A stretch of 64,000 nucleotides of DNA from Thermohalobacter berrensis (GTDB taxonomy: Bacteria; Bacillota; Clostridia; Tissierellales; Thermohalobacteraceae). Position numbers and translations under genes: made by a program. The stretch spans positions 1 through 64,000 of the forward strand of contig NZ_MCIB01000038.1 in NCBI RefSeq assembly GCF_003609645.1. Direction: 5' to 3'. This document shows, piece by piece, positions 17,884 through 26,869 of the stretch. Numbering within the stretch: the first letter of the stretch is position 1; each line of letters starts with the position of its first letter. The notes under the pieces were generated by a model, which did not search any database, was not told the DNA's origin, and saw only the letters and a program-made list of their open reading frames with translations.

Positions 17884-19257
17884 GTGACTAATAAAAAAGC
17901 TATTATTATCTTGTCAGCTTTATTATTGATATTAGTAATTTCTGTGGGAATTTTTATGTTTATTGTATTAAATAAGACAACTATCCATAAAGGTGTAAAA
18001 ATAAATACTGTACCAGTTGAAGGTTTAAGTAGGAGTGAGGCTGTAGAATATCTAAAGGAAAAGTTAGATGAGGACTTGGAAAAAAGGGTGTTAAAGCTAA
18101 AGTATCAAAATACGACTTATTCTTTTTCATATGATAAAATAGGAGTTTCATATGATTACTATACTGCTGTGGATAAAGCATATAAATTAGGAAGGGAAGG
18201 TAATCTAATTAAAAGAATAGGTGAAATAATAAGAATTGGTGTTAAGGGATATGAAATGTATATGGATTATAAAGTACAAGAAGATAAGTTAGATAGAGTT
18301 GTAAATATTATAGCCAGGGATTTAGATTTAGAAACTAAAAATGCTAAAATATTTTATCAAAACGGAAAATTAACTATTATTCCTGAAGTAAGAGGAAGAA
18401 GGGTAAATAAGGCTTTACTTAAAGAAAAAATAGTAAACAATTTATTAAATACAGGTTATGTATCTATCCCTGTAGAATATGAGAAACCTTCAATTACTGA
18501 AAAGATGCTTAAAAAGATAAATGGGCCATTAGGCTCCTTTACTACATATTATTCTGGTAGTAGTCAGGGAAGGATACACAATATAAAACTTGCGGCACGG
18601 TCAATTAATGGTAAAGTTATTCTTCCAGGTAAAATATTTTCCTTTAATAAGACTACTGGACCACGGGATGCAGAAGCAGGATATAAAAAGGCTAAAGTGG
18701 TTATAGATGGTGATTTAACAGATGGTGTAGGTGGTGGTGTTTGTCAGGTATCAACTACATTGTACAATGCTGTATTGTTATCAGATTTAGAGGTAGTTGA
18801 AAGACATCCCCATTCAATACCCTCTGCCTATGTTTCAAAGGGTAGAGATGCTACAGTTGCTTATAACTACTTAGATTTAAAGTTTAAAAACAATACAGAA
18901 TTTCCTATATATATTCATACTGAAGCTATAAATAATAAAATATCTATAAGTATTTTTGGTAACACGGAAGATAAATCTAATAATATCAAAATTAAGTCGA
19001 TTATTACTGAAACTATAAATCCTAAGATTAAAAAGATTGTAGATGATTCTCTTAAACCAGGAGAAACTTTAACAGTCCAAAAAGGAAGGTATGGATATAG
19101 GGTAAAAACTTATAAAGTAATATTAAAAAACGGTAAGGAAGTAAATAGAGAATTAGTATCAACTGATTACTATAAACCAAGAAACAAAATTATAAAAGTA
19201 GGCCCTCAATTAAAAGAAAATGTAGAAAATAATGGGTTGCTAAATTTATTGCAGTAG
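17884..19257 (+). CDS. VanW-family protein with G5 domain
   Basis: Envelope protein of 457 residues with one N-terminal membrane anchor (about 5-27). A YoaR-like domain covers about 30-200 (VNTVPVEGLSRSEAVEYLKEKL), the VanW domain about 215-380 (NIKLAARSINGKVILPGKIFSFNKTTGPR, DGVGGGVCQVSTTLYNAVL, ERHPHS, DATVAYNYLDLKFKN), and a G5 domain the C-terminus (KPGETLTVQKGRYGYRVKTYK). VanW occurs in glycopeptide resistance clusters and widely in clostridia; its biochemistry is unsettled. The start is GTG at 17884 behind AAGGGGG. It precedes DUF2225 by 24 bases. Confidence 0.88.
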   Translation: MTNKKAIIILSALLLILVISVGIFMFIVLNKTTIHKGVKINTVPVEGLSRSEAVEYLKEKLDEDLEKRVLKLKYQNTTYSFSYDKIGVSYDYYTAVDKAYKLGREGNLIKRIGEIIRIGVKGYEMYMDYKVQEDKLDRVVNIIARDLDLETKNAKIFYQNGKLTIIPEVRGRRVNKALLKEKIVNNLLNTGYVSIPVEYEKPSITEKMLKKINGPLGSFTTYYSGSSQGRIHNIKLAARSINGKVILPGKIFSFNKTTGPRDAEAGYKKAKVVIDGDLTDGVGGGVCQVSTTLYNAVLLSDLEVVERHPHSIPSAYVSKGRDATVAYNYLDLKFKNNTEFPIYIHTEAINNKISISIFGNTEDKSNNIKIKSIITETINPKIKKIVDDSLKPGETLTVQKGRYGYRVKTYKVILKNGKEVNRELVSTDYYKPRNKIIKVGPQLKENVENNGLLNLLQ

Positions 19258-19281
19258 ATAGTATGTTAGGAGGGAATTCTA

Positions 19282-19956
19282 TTGGATGAATTATATGCAA
19301 AAGAGGTTGTATGTCCAATATGCAGCAATAAATTTAAGACAAGTAAAGTAAGAAGATCTAAAATGAGAATAGAAAAAAGGGATTCTGATCTACTTGCATA
19401 TTATAAAGGGGAAAATCCAATAAAATATAGTGTTTTTGTCTGTCCAGAGTGTGGCTATGCAGCTATGGAAAATATTTTCAACAAGATAAAGGAAAAAGAT
19501 AAAAATATAATTAGGGAAAAAGTTTCATCAAAATGGAATAAAAGAGAGTTACCATTAAAAAGAAGCATAGATGATGCAATTGAATACTATAAACTGGCTT
19601 TATATTGTGGGCAACTAATAGATTTAAAAAGGGTACAATTAGGAAATATATGTTTAAGAATATCTTGGCTTTACAGAATTAAAGGTGATGATGAAGAGGA
19701 AAGATTTTTAAATTATAGTTTAAGTATGTTTGAAGAAGGTTATTATAATGAAAGATTTTCTAAAGAAGGCTTTGATGAAATTACTTTAGGTTATCTTATA
19801 GGTGAATTATATAGACGTATTGGTGAAATTGATAAAGCAATATCTTGGTTTGGGACAGTTGTTTCTAATCCTTTAGTAAAGCAAAAGCCAAGGATTGAAA
19901 AATTAGCTAGAGAACAATGGTATGTAGCAAAGGAGCAGAAAAGGGCAGGTGCTTAG
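19282..19956 (+). CDS. DUF2225 protein with zinc-finger-like cysteines
   Basis: Protein of 224 residues matching DUF2225. The N-terminus has CPIC and CPECGY pairs (about 11 and 54) that could bind one zinc ion. The rest is helical and TPR-like (IDDAIEYYKLALYCGQ; LGYLIGELYRRIGEIDKAISWF). The start is TTG at 19282 behind TTAGGAGGG. It follows the VanW gene closely and its stop codon directly touches the ogt start, so it is cotranscribed with both. Function unknown. Confidence 0.8.
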   Translation: MDELYAKEVVCPICSNKFKTSKVRRSKMRIEKRDSDLLAYYKGENPIKYSVFVCPECGYAAMENIFNKIKEKDKNIIREKVSSKWNKRELPLKRSIDDAIEYYKLALYCGQLIDLKRVQLGNICLRISWLYRIKGDDEEERFLNYSLSMFEEGYYNERFSKEGFDEITLGYLIGELYRRIGEIDKAISWFGTVVSNPLVKQKPRIEKLAREQWYVAKEQKRAGA

Positions 19957-20475
19957 ATGAAGGTATTTTATTATAGCTTTAATACTAAACTAGGAAAATT
20001 TAAAGCTGCATTTACAAATGAAGGGATAGTAAAGCTTTCACTTCCCACTGAAAAGGAGAAAGATTTTTTTGACTGGCTTAAGAGATATTTTAACGACTTA
20101 AAGGAATATAGAGGTGACAATAAAGAGATTGATTGGAAGATTAACAGATATTTAGAAGGGAAAATAAAAAAAATTGATATTCCAATAAAGTTATATGGTA
20201 CAGATTTTCAGAAAAGGGTTTGGAGAGAACTTTTAAAAATTCCCTATGGTGAAGTTAGAACTTATAAATATATAGCTGAAGCTATAAATAAAACAAAAGG
20301 TTACAGAGCAGTAGGAAATGCAAATAATAAAAATCCAATCCCAATAATTGTACCTTGTCACAGGGTTATTGGAACTAACAAAAGGTTAATAGGTTATGGA
20401 GGAGGTCTTGATCTTAAAGCTAAACTTCTTAGATTAGAAGGAGTTAAGTTTTCTGATAAAATAATTTCAAAATAG
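19957..20475 (+). CDS. ogt: methylated-DNA-protein cysteine methyltransferase
   Basis: Suicide repair protein of 172 residues that takes alkyl groups from O6-alkylguanine. The active-site IVPCHRVIG, the helix-turn-helix EVRTYKYIAEAI and AVGNANNKNPIPI are all intact; the N-terminal ribonuclease-like domain is present. The ATG follows the DUF2225 stop without a gap. The stop codon lies inside the first arm of an unusually long terminator hairpin. Confidence 0.93.
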   Translation: MKVFYYSFNTKLGKFKAAFTNEGIVKLSLPTEKEKDFFDWLKRYFNDLKEYRGDNKEIDWKINRYLEGKIKKIDIPIKLYGTDFQKRVWRELLKIPYGEVRTYKYIAEAINKTKGYRAVGNANNKNPIPIIVPCHRVIGTNKRLIGYGGGLDLKAKLLRLEGVKFSDKIISK

Positions 20476-20512
20476 TAAATAAGCGCAGACTTTAGTCTGC
20501 GCTTATTTACTA
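20473..20512 (+). terminator. 18-bp perfect inverted repeat at the ogt stop
   Basis: An 18-base arm (20473-20490) is exactly complementary to 20495-20512 across a 4-base loop. The TAG stop of ogt is the first three bases of the arm. The right arm contains TTATTTA, so it can serve as a terminator. Confidence 0.8.
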
Positions 20513-20671
20513 TAGTGGAAAAAGCTGATTGAAACAAACTAAAAACTGTAAAAAACATTAATAAAAATTACAGATATTATCACAGATAGGAGAGTTACTT
20601 GAGCTGATTCATCAAAAGGAATATAATGGAATTAATAATTAAATAAAAAATGATTTTACTAGGGAGGTGAA

Positions 20672-21199
20672 ATTATCAATACTGTTATTATAAATTCAGC
20701 ACCTGGAGTAGGAAAAACAACATTACTAAAATTACTTGAAGACAAATTATCTAATGGTTATGCAATAATAGATGGAGATGATGTAGGGCGGACAATTCCA
20801 TTAAACCTTTCAATAGATTGGTTAAACTTAATTCAAGATAATATTATTGCATGTGCAAAAAATTTTAAAGATTATAATATAAACACTTTAATTGTCTCTT
20901 TTGTTTTTCCCAGTCAGGAACGTCTTGAAAGATTAGCTAAATTGCTTATAAAGGAAGGAAATGCTGTTTATCATATAACCCTAACGTGTGAATCAAGTGT
21001 ACTTAAAAAAAGAATAAAAATGAGGAATACTCAAAAATTAGTTAGTATTAAACGTGCACTTGAATGTAATAATCAAATAAAAAAATTGGAATCTCATTAC
21101 TCTATTAATACAACACAAAAATCTCCTGAACAAGTGGCAGATATTGTATGTGAAATAGTAGATGAATTAATAAATAGGAGTGGAAAAAATAATGACTAA
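20672..21199 (+). CDS. P-loop nucleotide kinase-like protein with non-canonical start
   Basis: P-loop protein of about 175 residues. Walker A is NSAPGVGKTTLLKLL near residue 10, followed by AIIDGDDVGRT, a strand LIVSFVFPSQERL, and HITLTCESSVLKKRIKMR, a layout of small kinases related to shikimate/adenylylsulfate kinases. The frame is open only back to a TAG at 20660, so the Walker A must follow the ribosome site GGGAGGTG (20662-20669); the only codons available there are ATT (20672) and ATC (20675). No ATG, GTG or TTG start precedes the P-loop. It overlaps the cyclase gene by 8 bases. Substrate unknown. Confidence 0.72.
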   Translation: MINTVIINSAPGVGKTTLLKLLEDKLSNGYAIIDGDDVGRTIPLNLSIDWLNLIQDNIIACAKNFKDYNINTLIVSFVFPSQERLERLAKLLIKEGNAVYHITLTCESSVLKKRIKMRNTQKLVSIKRALECNNQIKKLESHYSINTTQKSPEQVADIVCEIVDELINRSGKNND

Positions 21200-21809
21200 G
21201 CTTATTGATTTAAATCATGATATTGTTAACAATATGACTGTACATCCATATGATGATGTAGTTAAGCTTTATCAAAATAAATTTTTACAAGAGGATAAAT
21301 ATAATAACTATAGATTGGAAATTGGAATGCATGCAGGTACTCATATTGATACTCCCATGCATTTGACTAATAGGAAGACATTCGTAAATGAAATTTCATT
21401 AGACAGATTTATAGGGAATGGATGTTTACTTGATGTTAGAAATGAGAGTGTAATTAAATACAAGGAAAAATATTCTAATATTGTAAATGAAAATGATATT
21501 GTTTTGTTATTTACAAATCATGATGAGAAATATGGAACAAGGGAATATTTTATAAACCACCCAATTGTTGATGAGGAACTAGCAGAATTTTTTGTAGAAA
21601 AAAAGATAAAAATGTTAGGAATGGATTTGCCATCACCAGACAAGTATCCATTTAAGATACACAAAATACTTTTTGATAACGATATATTTATAATAGAAAA
21701 TATGACCAATTTATCAAAATTATTATCTTATGATAGCTTTGAAATTATAGCGTTTCCTTTAAAAATAAAAGCAGAAGCATCTATGACTAGAGTTGTAGCA
21801 AGAATCTAA
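21192..21809 (+). CDS. cyclase-family (kynurenine formamidase-like) hydrolase
   Basis: Metal-dependent amide hydrolase of the cyclase family, 205 residues. The family motif HAGTHIDTPMH (about 47-57) supplies metal ligands; DLNHDIVNNMTVHP at the start and EASMTRVVARI at the end also match. Bacterial members act as N-formylkynurenine formamidases or on similar amides. The ATG at 21192 has AGGAG about 13 bases upstream; a GTG at 21180 overlaps that site. It is coupled to the P-loop kinase, so the two may act in one small pathway. No tryptophan-degradation genes are nearby, so the substrate is open. Confidence 0.8.
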   Translation: MTKLIDLNHDIVNNMTVHPYDDVVKLYQNKFLQEDKYNNYRLEIGMHAGTHIDTPMHLTNRKTFVNEISLDRFIGNGCLLDVRNESVIKYKEKYSNIVNENDIVLLFTNHDEKYGTREYFINHPIVDEELAEFFVEKKIKMLGMDLPSPDKYPFKIHKILFDNDIFIIENMTNLSKLLSYDSFEIIAFPLKIKAEASMTRVVARI

Positions 21810-21832
21810 TATAATATGCTACATTAATAAAG

Positions 21833-21870
21833 GCATGACACCTATTAAATTAAGATGTCATACCTAATGT
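21833..21870 (+). terminator. weak hairpin after cyclase gene
   Basis: ATGACA and TGTCAT, flanked by AGG and CCT with one mismatch, surround a 15-base loop. The T tract is poor. Confidence 0.35.
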
Positions 21871-21888
21871 TAGGATTATTTTCATTAT

Positions 21889-22026
21889 TTATTTAAAATC
21901 TTGCTTTTTAAAAGCTATTAGAAAATATTTATCTTTAAATTTTTCTTCTAAATTCTTTATTTCTTGCAATTCCTTATCATTAAGGTCAGCTAATGGTACT
22001 TGATTTAGTCTATTTTTAAATTCCAT
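21889..22026 (-). CDS. small 45-residue protein, function unknown
   Basis: Minus-strand frame of 45 residues starting MEFKNRLNQVPLADLNDKEL and ending AFKKQDFK. The ribosome site CTAGGAGG sits 8 bases before the ATG at 22026, which is ideal. The product is charged and probably one helix (LNDKELQEIKNLEEKFKDKY) with a short hydrophobic patch. A TATAAT on the minus strand lies at about 22060-22055. I recognise no family. It stands alone between the plus-strand cyclase and NCS2 genes. Confidence 0.6.
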   Translation of the reverse strand: MEFKNRLNQVPLADLNDKELQEIKNLEEKFKDKYFLIAFKKQDFK

Positions 22027-22433
22027 AAATTAATTCCTCCTAGGAATTTTACTTTTATTATAACTCATATAATATTAACCTATACATTCTAATAAAGTAT
22101 ACTTTGATGGTAGTTTGCTAATTTAAGATTAATATTTCAGGGTTGACTTTTTCAGAAAATTATGAAAGTTACTAGGAATATTGTATAAATTTTACAATTA
22201 TTAATATTAAACAATAAAATAGTTCTGATTAGTTAGTATATTCCCCCTTATTTGTGGAAGGTTTACAAATCATTAATAATTAACTGTAATTAATAGGATT
22301 AAATTCTATATATAATAAATTTAATTTTATTTTAAATTAATAAATATTTATAAATTACCAACAAAGGTTATGCTAATTAAAAAGAGAATTTTGCTAATAT
22401 AATAAATATAAATAATATATTTGGGGGGATAAT
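22027..22433. other. 407-base AT-rich intergenic region before NCS2 permease
   Basis: I see no gene, tRNA or riboswitch here. A TTGACT lies at about 22143 without a matching -10. The conserved core of a purine riboswitch is absent. It should contain the promoters of the divergent small gene and the permease. Confidence 0.5.
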
Positions 22434-23771
22434 ATGGGAAGTGGGAAAGTAGAATCAGTTAAAACCAAGGACGAATGTAAAGTTGTGAAAGATGAACTAA
22501 GGTACAAAATAGATGACAGACCACCAGTAAAAGTTGCAATTCCACTGGCAATACAAAATATTGTAGCAGCATTTAGTGGTATAGTTGCAGTACCATTAGT
22601 GGTAGGGGGAGCTTTAGGTCTTTCAGTAGCAGAGATGGCTTTTTTAGTAAACTCAACACTTTTTATGGCTGGAGTAGCAACCTTTATTCAGGCCTATGGT
22701 GTAGGTCCTGTAGGAGCAAGGTTGCCATGTGTAATGGGTACAGATTTTACCTTTGTTGGTCCTTCTATAGCAGTAGGAAGTTCAATGGGATTACCCGGTA
22801 TATTTGGCGCTACATTGATAGCATCATTTGTTGAAATAATATTAAGTAGATTTATTAGACCACTTATGAAGATTTTTCCACCTGTAGTAACTGGTACAGT
22901 GGTCACGCTTATAGGTTTAACTATCCTTCCTGTATCAGTAGATTGGGCAGCAGGTGGAGTTGGTTCTCCAGATTATGGGAGTCTAAGAAACGTTTTCTTA
23001 GCATTAACTGTAATGATAATTATTATGATTTTAAATCAATGGGGAAAAGGTTTTATTAGTGCAGGTTCTATACTAATAGGTATTATATGCGGGTATATCA
23101 TATCTATACCTATGGGGTTATTAGATACAACCCCTGTAAAGGAGGCATCGTGGCTATCATTCCCGACTCCGTTTAAATTTGGAATTAAATTTAGTCTAAC
23201 TGCAATACTTGCCTTTATACCTGCCTATTTAGTTACTACTATTGAAAGTGTAGGTGACTTAATAGCAGTAGGTCAAGCTAGTAATCATAAATTATCTAGT
23301 GATGAATTATCACGTGGTATATTAGCTGATGGTGTTGGAAGCTTTTTAGCTGGTATATTTAATGCAGGTCCAAATACCTCTTTTAGTCAGAATGTAGGTA
23401 TTATACCTATAACAGGTGTAGCAAGTAGATTTGTTGTTGTAATAGCTGGTATAATACTAATGCTTTCAGGAATTTTCCCTAAATTAGGTGCTCTAATAGC
23501 AATTATGCCTCAACCAGTTTTAGGGGGGGCAGGGATTATGATGTTTGGAATGATTGCTGTTGGAGGAATAAAAATATTAAAGCAAGTAAACTTTACAAGA
23601 AGAAATAGTCTTGTAGTTGCAATATCAATTGGATTGGGGTTAGCTGTAGTAGTAAGACCTGGGATATTAGAGCATTTTCCACAAGGTATAAGAACTATTT
23701 TAGAATCAGGAATAACAACAGGTACAATATCAGCATTGATACTAAATCTAATTTTACCTAAAAAAATTTAA
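22434..23771 (+). CDS. NCS2-family xanthine/uric acid-type permease
   Basis: Nucleobase transporter of 445 residues with about 12-14 membrane segments. The NCS2 marks are present: the early AIQNIVAAFSGIVAVPLVVG helix, TTIESVGDLIAVGQ with the acidic substrate residue, and the signature NAGPNTSFSQNVGIIPITGVASR. The family takes up xanthine, urate or other purines with protons; the exact base cannot be told. TTGGGGGGA lies before the ATG. Single gene with a strong terminator after it. Confidence 0.9.
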   Translation: MGSGKVESVKTKDECKVVKDELRYKIDDRPPVKVAIPLAIQNIVAAFSGIVAVPLVVGGALGLSVAEMAFLVNSTLFMAGVATFIQAYGVGPVGARLPCVMGTDFTFVGPSIAVGSSMGLPGIFGATLIASFVEIILSRFIRPLMKIFPPVVTGTVVTLIGLTILPVSVDWAAGGVGSPDYGSLRNVFLALTVMIIIMILNQWGKGFISAGSILIGIICGYIISIPMGLLDTTPVKEASWLSFPTPFKFGIKFSLTAILAFIPAYLVTTIESVGDLIAVGQASNHKLSSDELSRGILADGVGSFLAGIFNAGPNTSFSQNVGIIPITGVASRFVVVIAGIILMLSGIFPKLGALIAIMPQPVLGGAGIMMFGMIAVGGIKILKQVNFTRRNSLVVAISIGLGLAVVVRPGILEHFPQGIRTILESGITTGTISALILNLILPKKI

Positions 23772-23801
23772 AAACAAATATAGACTATGATTGAAAGTTT
23801 T

Positions 23802-23838
23802 GAGGCAAGGAATTTACTTCCTTGCCTCACTTTTTTTT
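23802..23838 (+). terminator. strong intrinsic terminator after NCS2 permease
   Basis: GAGGCAAGGAA pairs with TTCCTTGCCTC across a 5-base loop; eight T residues follow one base later. Confidence 0.9.
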
Positions 23839-23891
23839 GTGTCTTTTTACACATCATTAGAATATATATTAAGTAAAAAGGGGGGATTTTT

Positions 23892-25193
23892 TTGGTTATA
23901 AAAAGATTATTTAGTATCCCTGATAAAAAACCAATAGTTTTTATACCAGGACTTTTTGGTTCTTTAGGAGATGAAATTTTACCAGGAACAGGAAAGTTTA
24001 GCTTTGGGTTAGCTGAACATGTATATAGACCAATCATCGACAACCTAGAAGAGCTAGGATATAAAAAGGATAAAGATTTGTTTATAGCATTTTATGATTG
24101 GAGAAAAGATATTTTCTATTGTACTCAAAAATATCTGATTCCTACCATAACTAAAGTAAAAGAAATTACAGGCGCTAAAAAAGTAAATTTAGTTTGCCAT
24201 AGCCTAGGGGGATTAGTGGCAAGGGCATATATACAAAGCTATCTATATGCTTATGATGTAGATAAGCTTATTTTGTTTGGAACACCAAATAGAGGATCAG
24301 TTGATGCATACTATTTTTGGGAAGGAGGTAATTATCCGGAAAAAGAAAAAACTTTTAATTTTCTATATCAAATTTTATGGGAAGGATTTGTATATTTTTT
24401 TAAATTATTGTATGGAGAGAAAAATGAATTAAAACTACTTCATAACTATTTTCCTTCCATAAAACAATTACTTCCAAGTTATGATTATGGAGATTATATT
24501 TTTTATGAAAGCTCTAATCGAACAAAACACTTTATTCCAATTCAACGGATGGAAGTAAAAAATGAGTTTTTAAATACTTTAAATAGAAGAAAATATCAAA
24601 TTTATTTAAGGGGAGTTAGAGTGTATCTAATATCTAGTAAAGGATATAAAACTAATAAGTTTATTTGCGTTGATAGGAATAATAGATATAAAAATTTATG
24701 GATTGATGGGAAACCATTTTATAACGTGACAACTTTATTAGGAGATGGGACAGTTACCAATAGTAGTGCATATGGTATATATGGAAAAAGATATTTTCTA
24801 AAAGGAGACCATGTAGACATCTTAAAAGAGAGTAAATCTGTTTTAACAAATATATTTAATAGAAGAATTGAATATAAAAAACATAAAAGAGAAGAGGTTA
24901 ATTATATACATAGTATATTAGCAAAAGATGTTTCAAATATAGAGATTATGCAGAGTAATAAAGGCAGATATATAAGTGAAGATTTAGAAGACGGGGAAGT
25001 AACTGCAAAACGGGTGGGAAAAAATAATCTGTGGGTTTTAGTAAAGCAAAGGGGAAAAAAAGGATTAAGAATATCATTTACTCCCCTAAAGAATAAAAAA
25101 GGTAGTATAGTTGTATGTAGTGGTGGAAAGAGAAAAGGAATTAAAAAAATAAGAAATATTAGTAAAGACAAAAAATTTACATTAAATACATGA
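23892..25193 (+). CDS. LCAT/lipase-like alpha/beta hydrolase
   Basis: Serine hydrolase of 433 residues resembling lecithin:cholesterol acyltransferase and class lipases. VFIPGLFGS forms the oxyanion region, the nucleophile is in LVCHSLGGLVARAYIQ (about residue 106), the acid is in LLGDGTVTN and the His in KGDHVDIL (about 311). No signal peptide is seen, so it should act inside the cell or at the membrane. About 100 C-terminal residues after the catalytic His are basic and unassigned. The start is TTG at 23892 behind AAGGGGGGA. Natural substrate unknown. Confidence 0.78.
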   Translation: MVIKRLFSIPDKKPIVFIPGLFGSLGDEILPGTGKFSFGLAEHVYRPIIDNLEELGYKKDKDLFIAFYDWRKDIFYCTQKYLIPTITKVKEITGAKKVNLVCHSLGGLVARAYIQSYLYAYDVDKLILFGTPNRGSVDAYYFWEGGNYPEKEKTFNFLYQILWEGFVYFFKLLYGEKNELKLLHNYFPSIKQLLPSYDYGDYIFYESSNRTKHFIPIQRMEVKNEFLNTLNRRKYQIYLRGVRVYLISSKGYKTNKFICVDRNNRYKNLWIDGKPFYNVTTLLGDGTVTNSSAYGIYGKRYFLKGDHVDILKESKSVLTNIFNRRIEYKKHKREEVNYIHSILAKDVSNIEIMQSNKGRYISEDLEDGEVTAKRVGKNNLWVLVKQRGKKGLRISFTPLKNKKGSIVVCSGGKRKGIKKIRNISKDKKFTLNT

Positions 25194-25331
25194 AATGTTT
25201 TGAATTACCAACTTGAACAAACTATACTGTATTTGTTATTATTTAATTAGTTTGAAAACTTATATACAATTATTAATTATCAGTTAGTAGCAAAAATTTT
25301 TATACCTAATTGAAGAGAAAGGGGTTTTTAA

Positions 25332-25874
25332 ATGGAGGAAAAGAAAATAAAGGGAATAGTACAAGTCTATACAGGGGATGGGAAAGGGAAAACAACAGCA
25401 GCCATTGGACAAGGCTTAAGGGCAGCAGGCCATGGTTATAGAGTTACTATGGTACAATTTTTAAAAGGACGTGATTCTGGAGAGGTTGAAAGTATAAAAA
25501 AACTAGAGCCTAATTTTAAAATATTGAGATTTGATAGGACAAGAAAATTTTTTTGGAATATGAATGAGGAAGAAAAGAATGAATTAAAGAACAAAATAAA
25601 TAATGCTTTTGAGTACATTGAAGAAAGTATTAATAAGGATGAGTATGATATTTTAATTCTAGATGAGATTATGGCTGTAATTAATAATAATTTAGTTTCT
25701 ATTGAAAAAGTTATTGATATTTTAAAAAACAAACCAGAAAATGTTGAAATAATTTTAACTGGAAGGAACGTACCTAATCAAATACTAGATATAGCTGATT
25801 TAGTAACTGAAATGAAGATGATAAAGCATCCTTTTTCTAAAGGAATTCCTGCAAGAAAAGGAATAGAATACTAA
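25332..25874 (+). CDS. cobO: corrinoid adenosyltransferase (CobA/CobO/BtuR type)
   Basis: ATP:co(I)rrinoid adenosyltransferase of 180 residues that makes the 5'-deoxyadenosyl form of corrinoids. The phosphate loop is GDGKGKTTAAIGQGLRAAGHG near residue 16, Walker B-like LILDEI at about 118, and the end KHPFSKGIPARKGIEY is typical of the family. It is the first gene of a tight five-gene run with a B12-type ABC importer, so imported corrinoid would be adenosylated on arrival. No cobalamin riboswitch is visible in the 138 bases before it. Confidence 0.9.
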   Translation: MEEKKIKGIVQVYTGDGKGKTTAAIGQGLRAAGHGYRVTMVQFLKGRDSGEVESIKKLEPNFKILRFDRTRKFFWNMNEEEKNELKNKINNAFEYIEESINKDEYDILILDEIMAVINNNLVSIEKVIDILKNKPENVEIILTGRNVPNQILDIADLVTEMKMIKHPFSKGIPARKGIEY

Positions 25875-25890
25875 GAAATGGAGGGGTATT

Positions 25891-26850
25891 ATGAAGAACA
25901 AAAAAATCCTAAAAACTATAACTCTATTAATGGTTTTTGTATTAACATTTTCAATTTTATCAGGATGTATTAGAAAAAAAGAAAATCAAAATGAAAAGAT
26001 AAGTGATTCAAATGATACTGAAGCTGAAGTAAATTATCCAATGACAGTAAAAGATGATTTTGGAAATGAAGTTAAGATTGAAAAATTACCTATGAGGATA
26101 ATTTCACTGGCACCAAGTCACACAGAAATACTTTTCAAACTCGGATTAGGAGATAGGGTTGTTGGTGTTACAAACTATTGTGATTTTCCAAAAGAAGCTA
26201 AGGAAAAAGAAAAAATTGGTGATTTAATGAATATTAATGTGGAAAAAATAATTGAGCTAGAACCTGACTTGGTAATTCAATATGGAGAAGGTAAAGAAGA
26301 GATAAATAATCAGATTAGACAAGCTGGAATAGCACTATTAAGTTATGAACCAGAATCAATACAAGAGGTAATTGATCTTATAAAAGAGATAGGAAAAATA
26401 ACTGGTGCTCAAAGAGCTGCTGAATTAACTACTATTGAAATGACTAGTAAAAGAGATTACATAATTGAAAAAGTAAAAGATGCTAAAAAACCTAAGGTTT
26501 TTTACGAAGTATGGGATGATCCTCTTATGGCAGCAGGCCCTGGTTCATTTATAGATGAGCTTATAACATTAGCTGGTGGAGAAAATATTGCTAAGGATGC
26601 AAAGGGAAAATATCCACAATTTAGTTTAGAAAAGTTGATTGAAAGGAATCCTCAAGTATATTTAGGAGCAAAGGAGGAAGGTAAAACTGTAGAACAAATT
26701 AAAACAAGGGAAGGATATGAAATTATTGATGCTATTAAAAATGATAGAGTATATCTCTTAGAGCCTAATATTATTTCAAGACCAGGACCTAGAATAGTTG
26801 ATGGATTAGAAATTATGGCCAAGACTATTCATCCTGAACTATTTAAATAA
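25891..26850 (+). CDS. btuF: corrinoid/heme-type ABC transporter substrate-binding lipoprotein
   Basis: Periplasmic-binding-protein family lipoprotein of 319 residues. A signal ends in ILSGC (Cys about 27), followed by an acidic spacer. The BtuF/FhuD-like fold shows RIISLAPSHTEILFKLGLGDRVVGVTNYCDFP, then IIELEPDLVIQ and a C-terminal SRPGPRIVDGLEIMAKTIHP. Placement right behind cobO and before btuC supports corrinoid (vitamin B12) as ligand, but siderophore or heme cannot be excluded by sequence alone. Confidence 0.82.
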   Translation: MKNKKILKTITLLMVFVLTFSILSGCIRKKENQNEKISDSNDTEAEVNYPMTVKDDFGNEVKIEKLPMRIISLAPSHTEILFKLGLGDRVVGVTNYCDFPKEAKEKEKIGDLMNINVEKIIELEPDLVIQYGEGKEEINNQIRQAGIALLSYEPESIQEVIDLIKEIGKITGAQRAAELTTIEMTSKRDYIIEKVKDAKKPKVFYEVWDDPLMAAGPGSFIDELITLAGGENIAKDAKGKYPQFSLEKLIERNPQVYLGAKEEGKTVEQIKTREGYEIIDAIKNDRVYLLEPNIISRPGPRIVDGLEIMAKTIHPELFK

Positions 26851-26869
26851 ATAGAAAAGTAGGGTTAAT

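Noticed and set aside
20536-20640. Coding remnant upstream of the P-loop kinase
   Set aside because: A 25-codon open stretch (reading KLQILSQIGELLELIHQ) ends at about 20637, but it has no start, no ribosome site and no family I recognise.
22027-22433. Purine riboswitch before the NCS2 permease
   Set aside because: The conserved loop and junction sequences of the purine aptamer are absent.
25194-25331. Cobalamin riboswitch before cobO/btuFCD
   Set aside because: Only 138 bases are available and the conserved B12-box core is not present.
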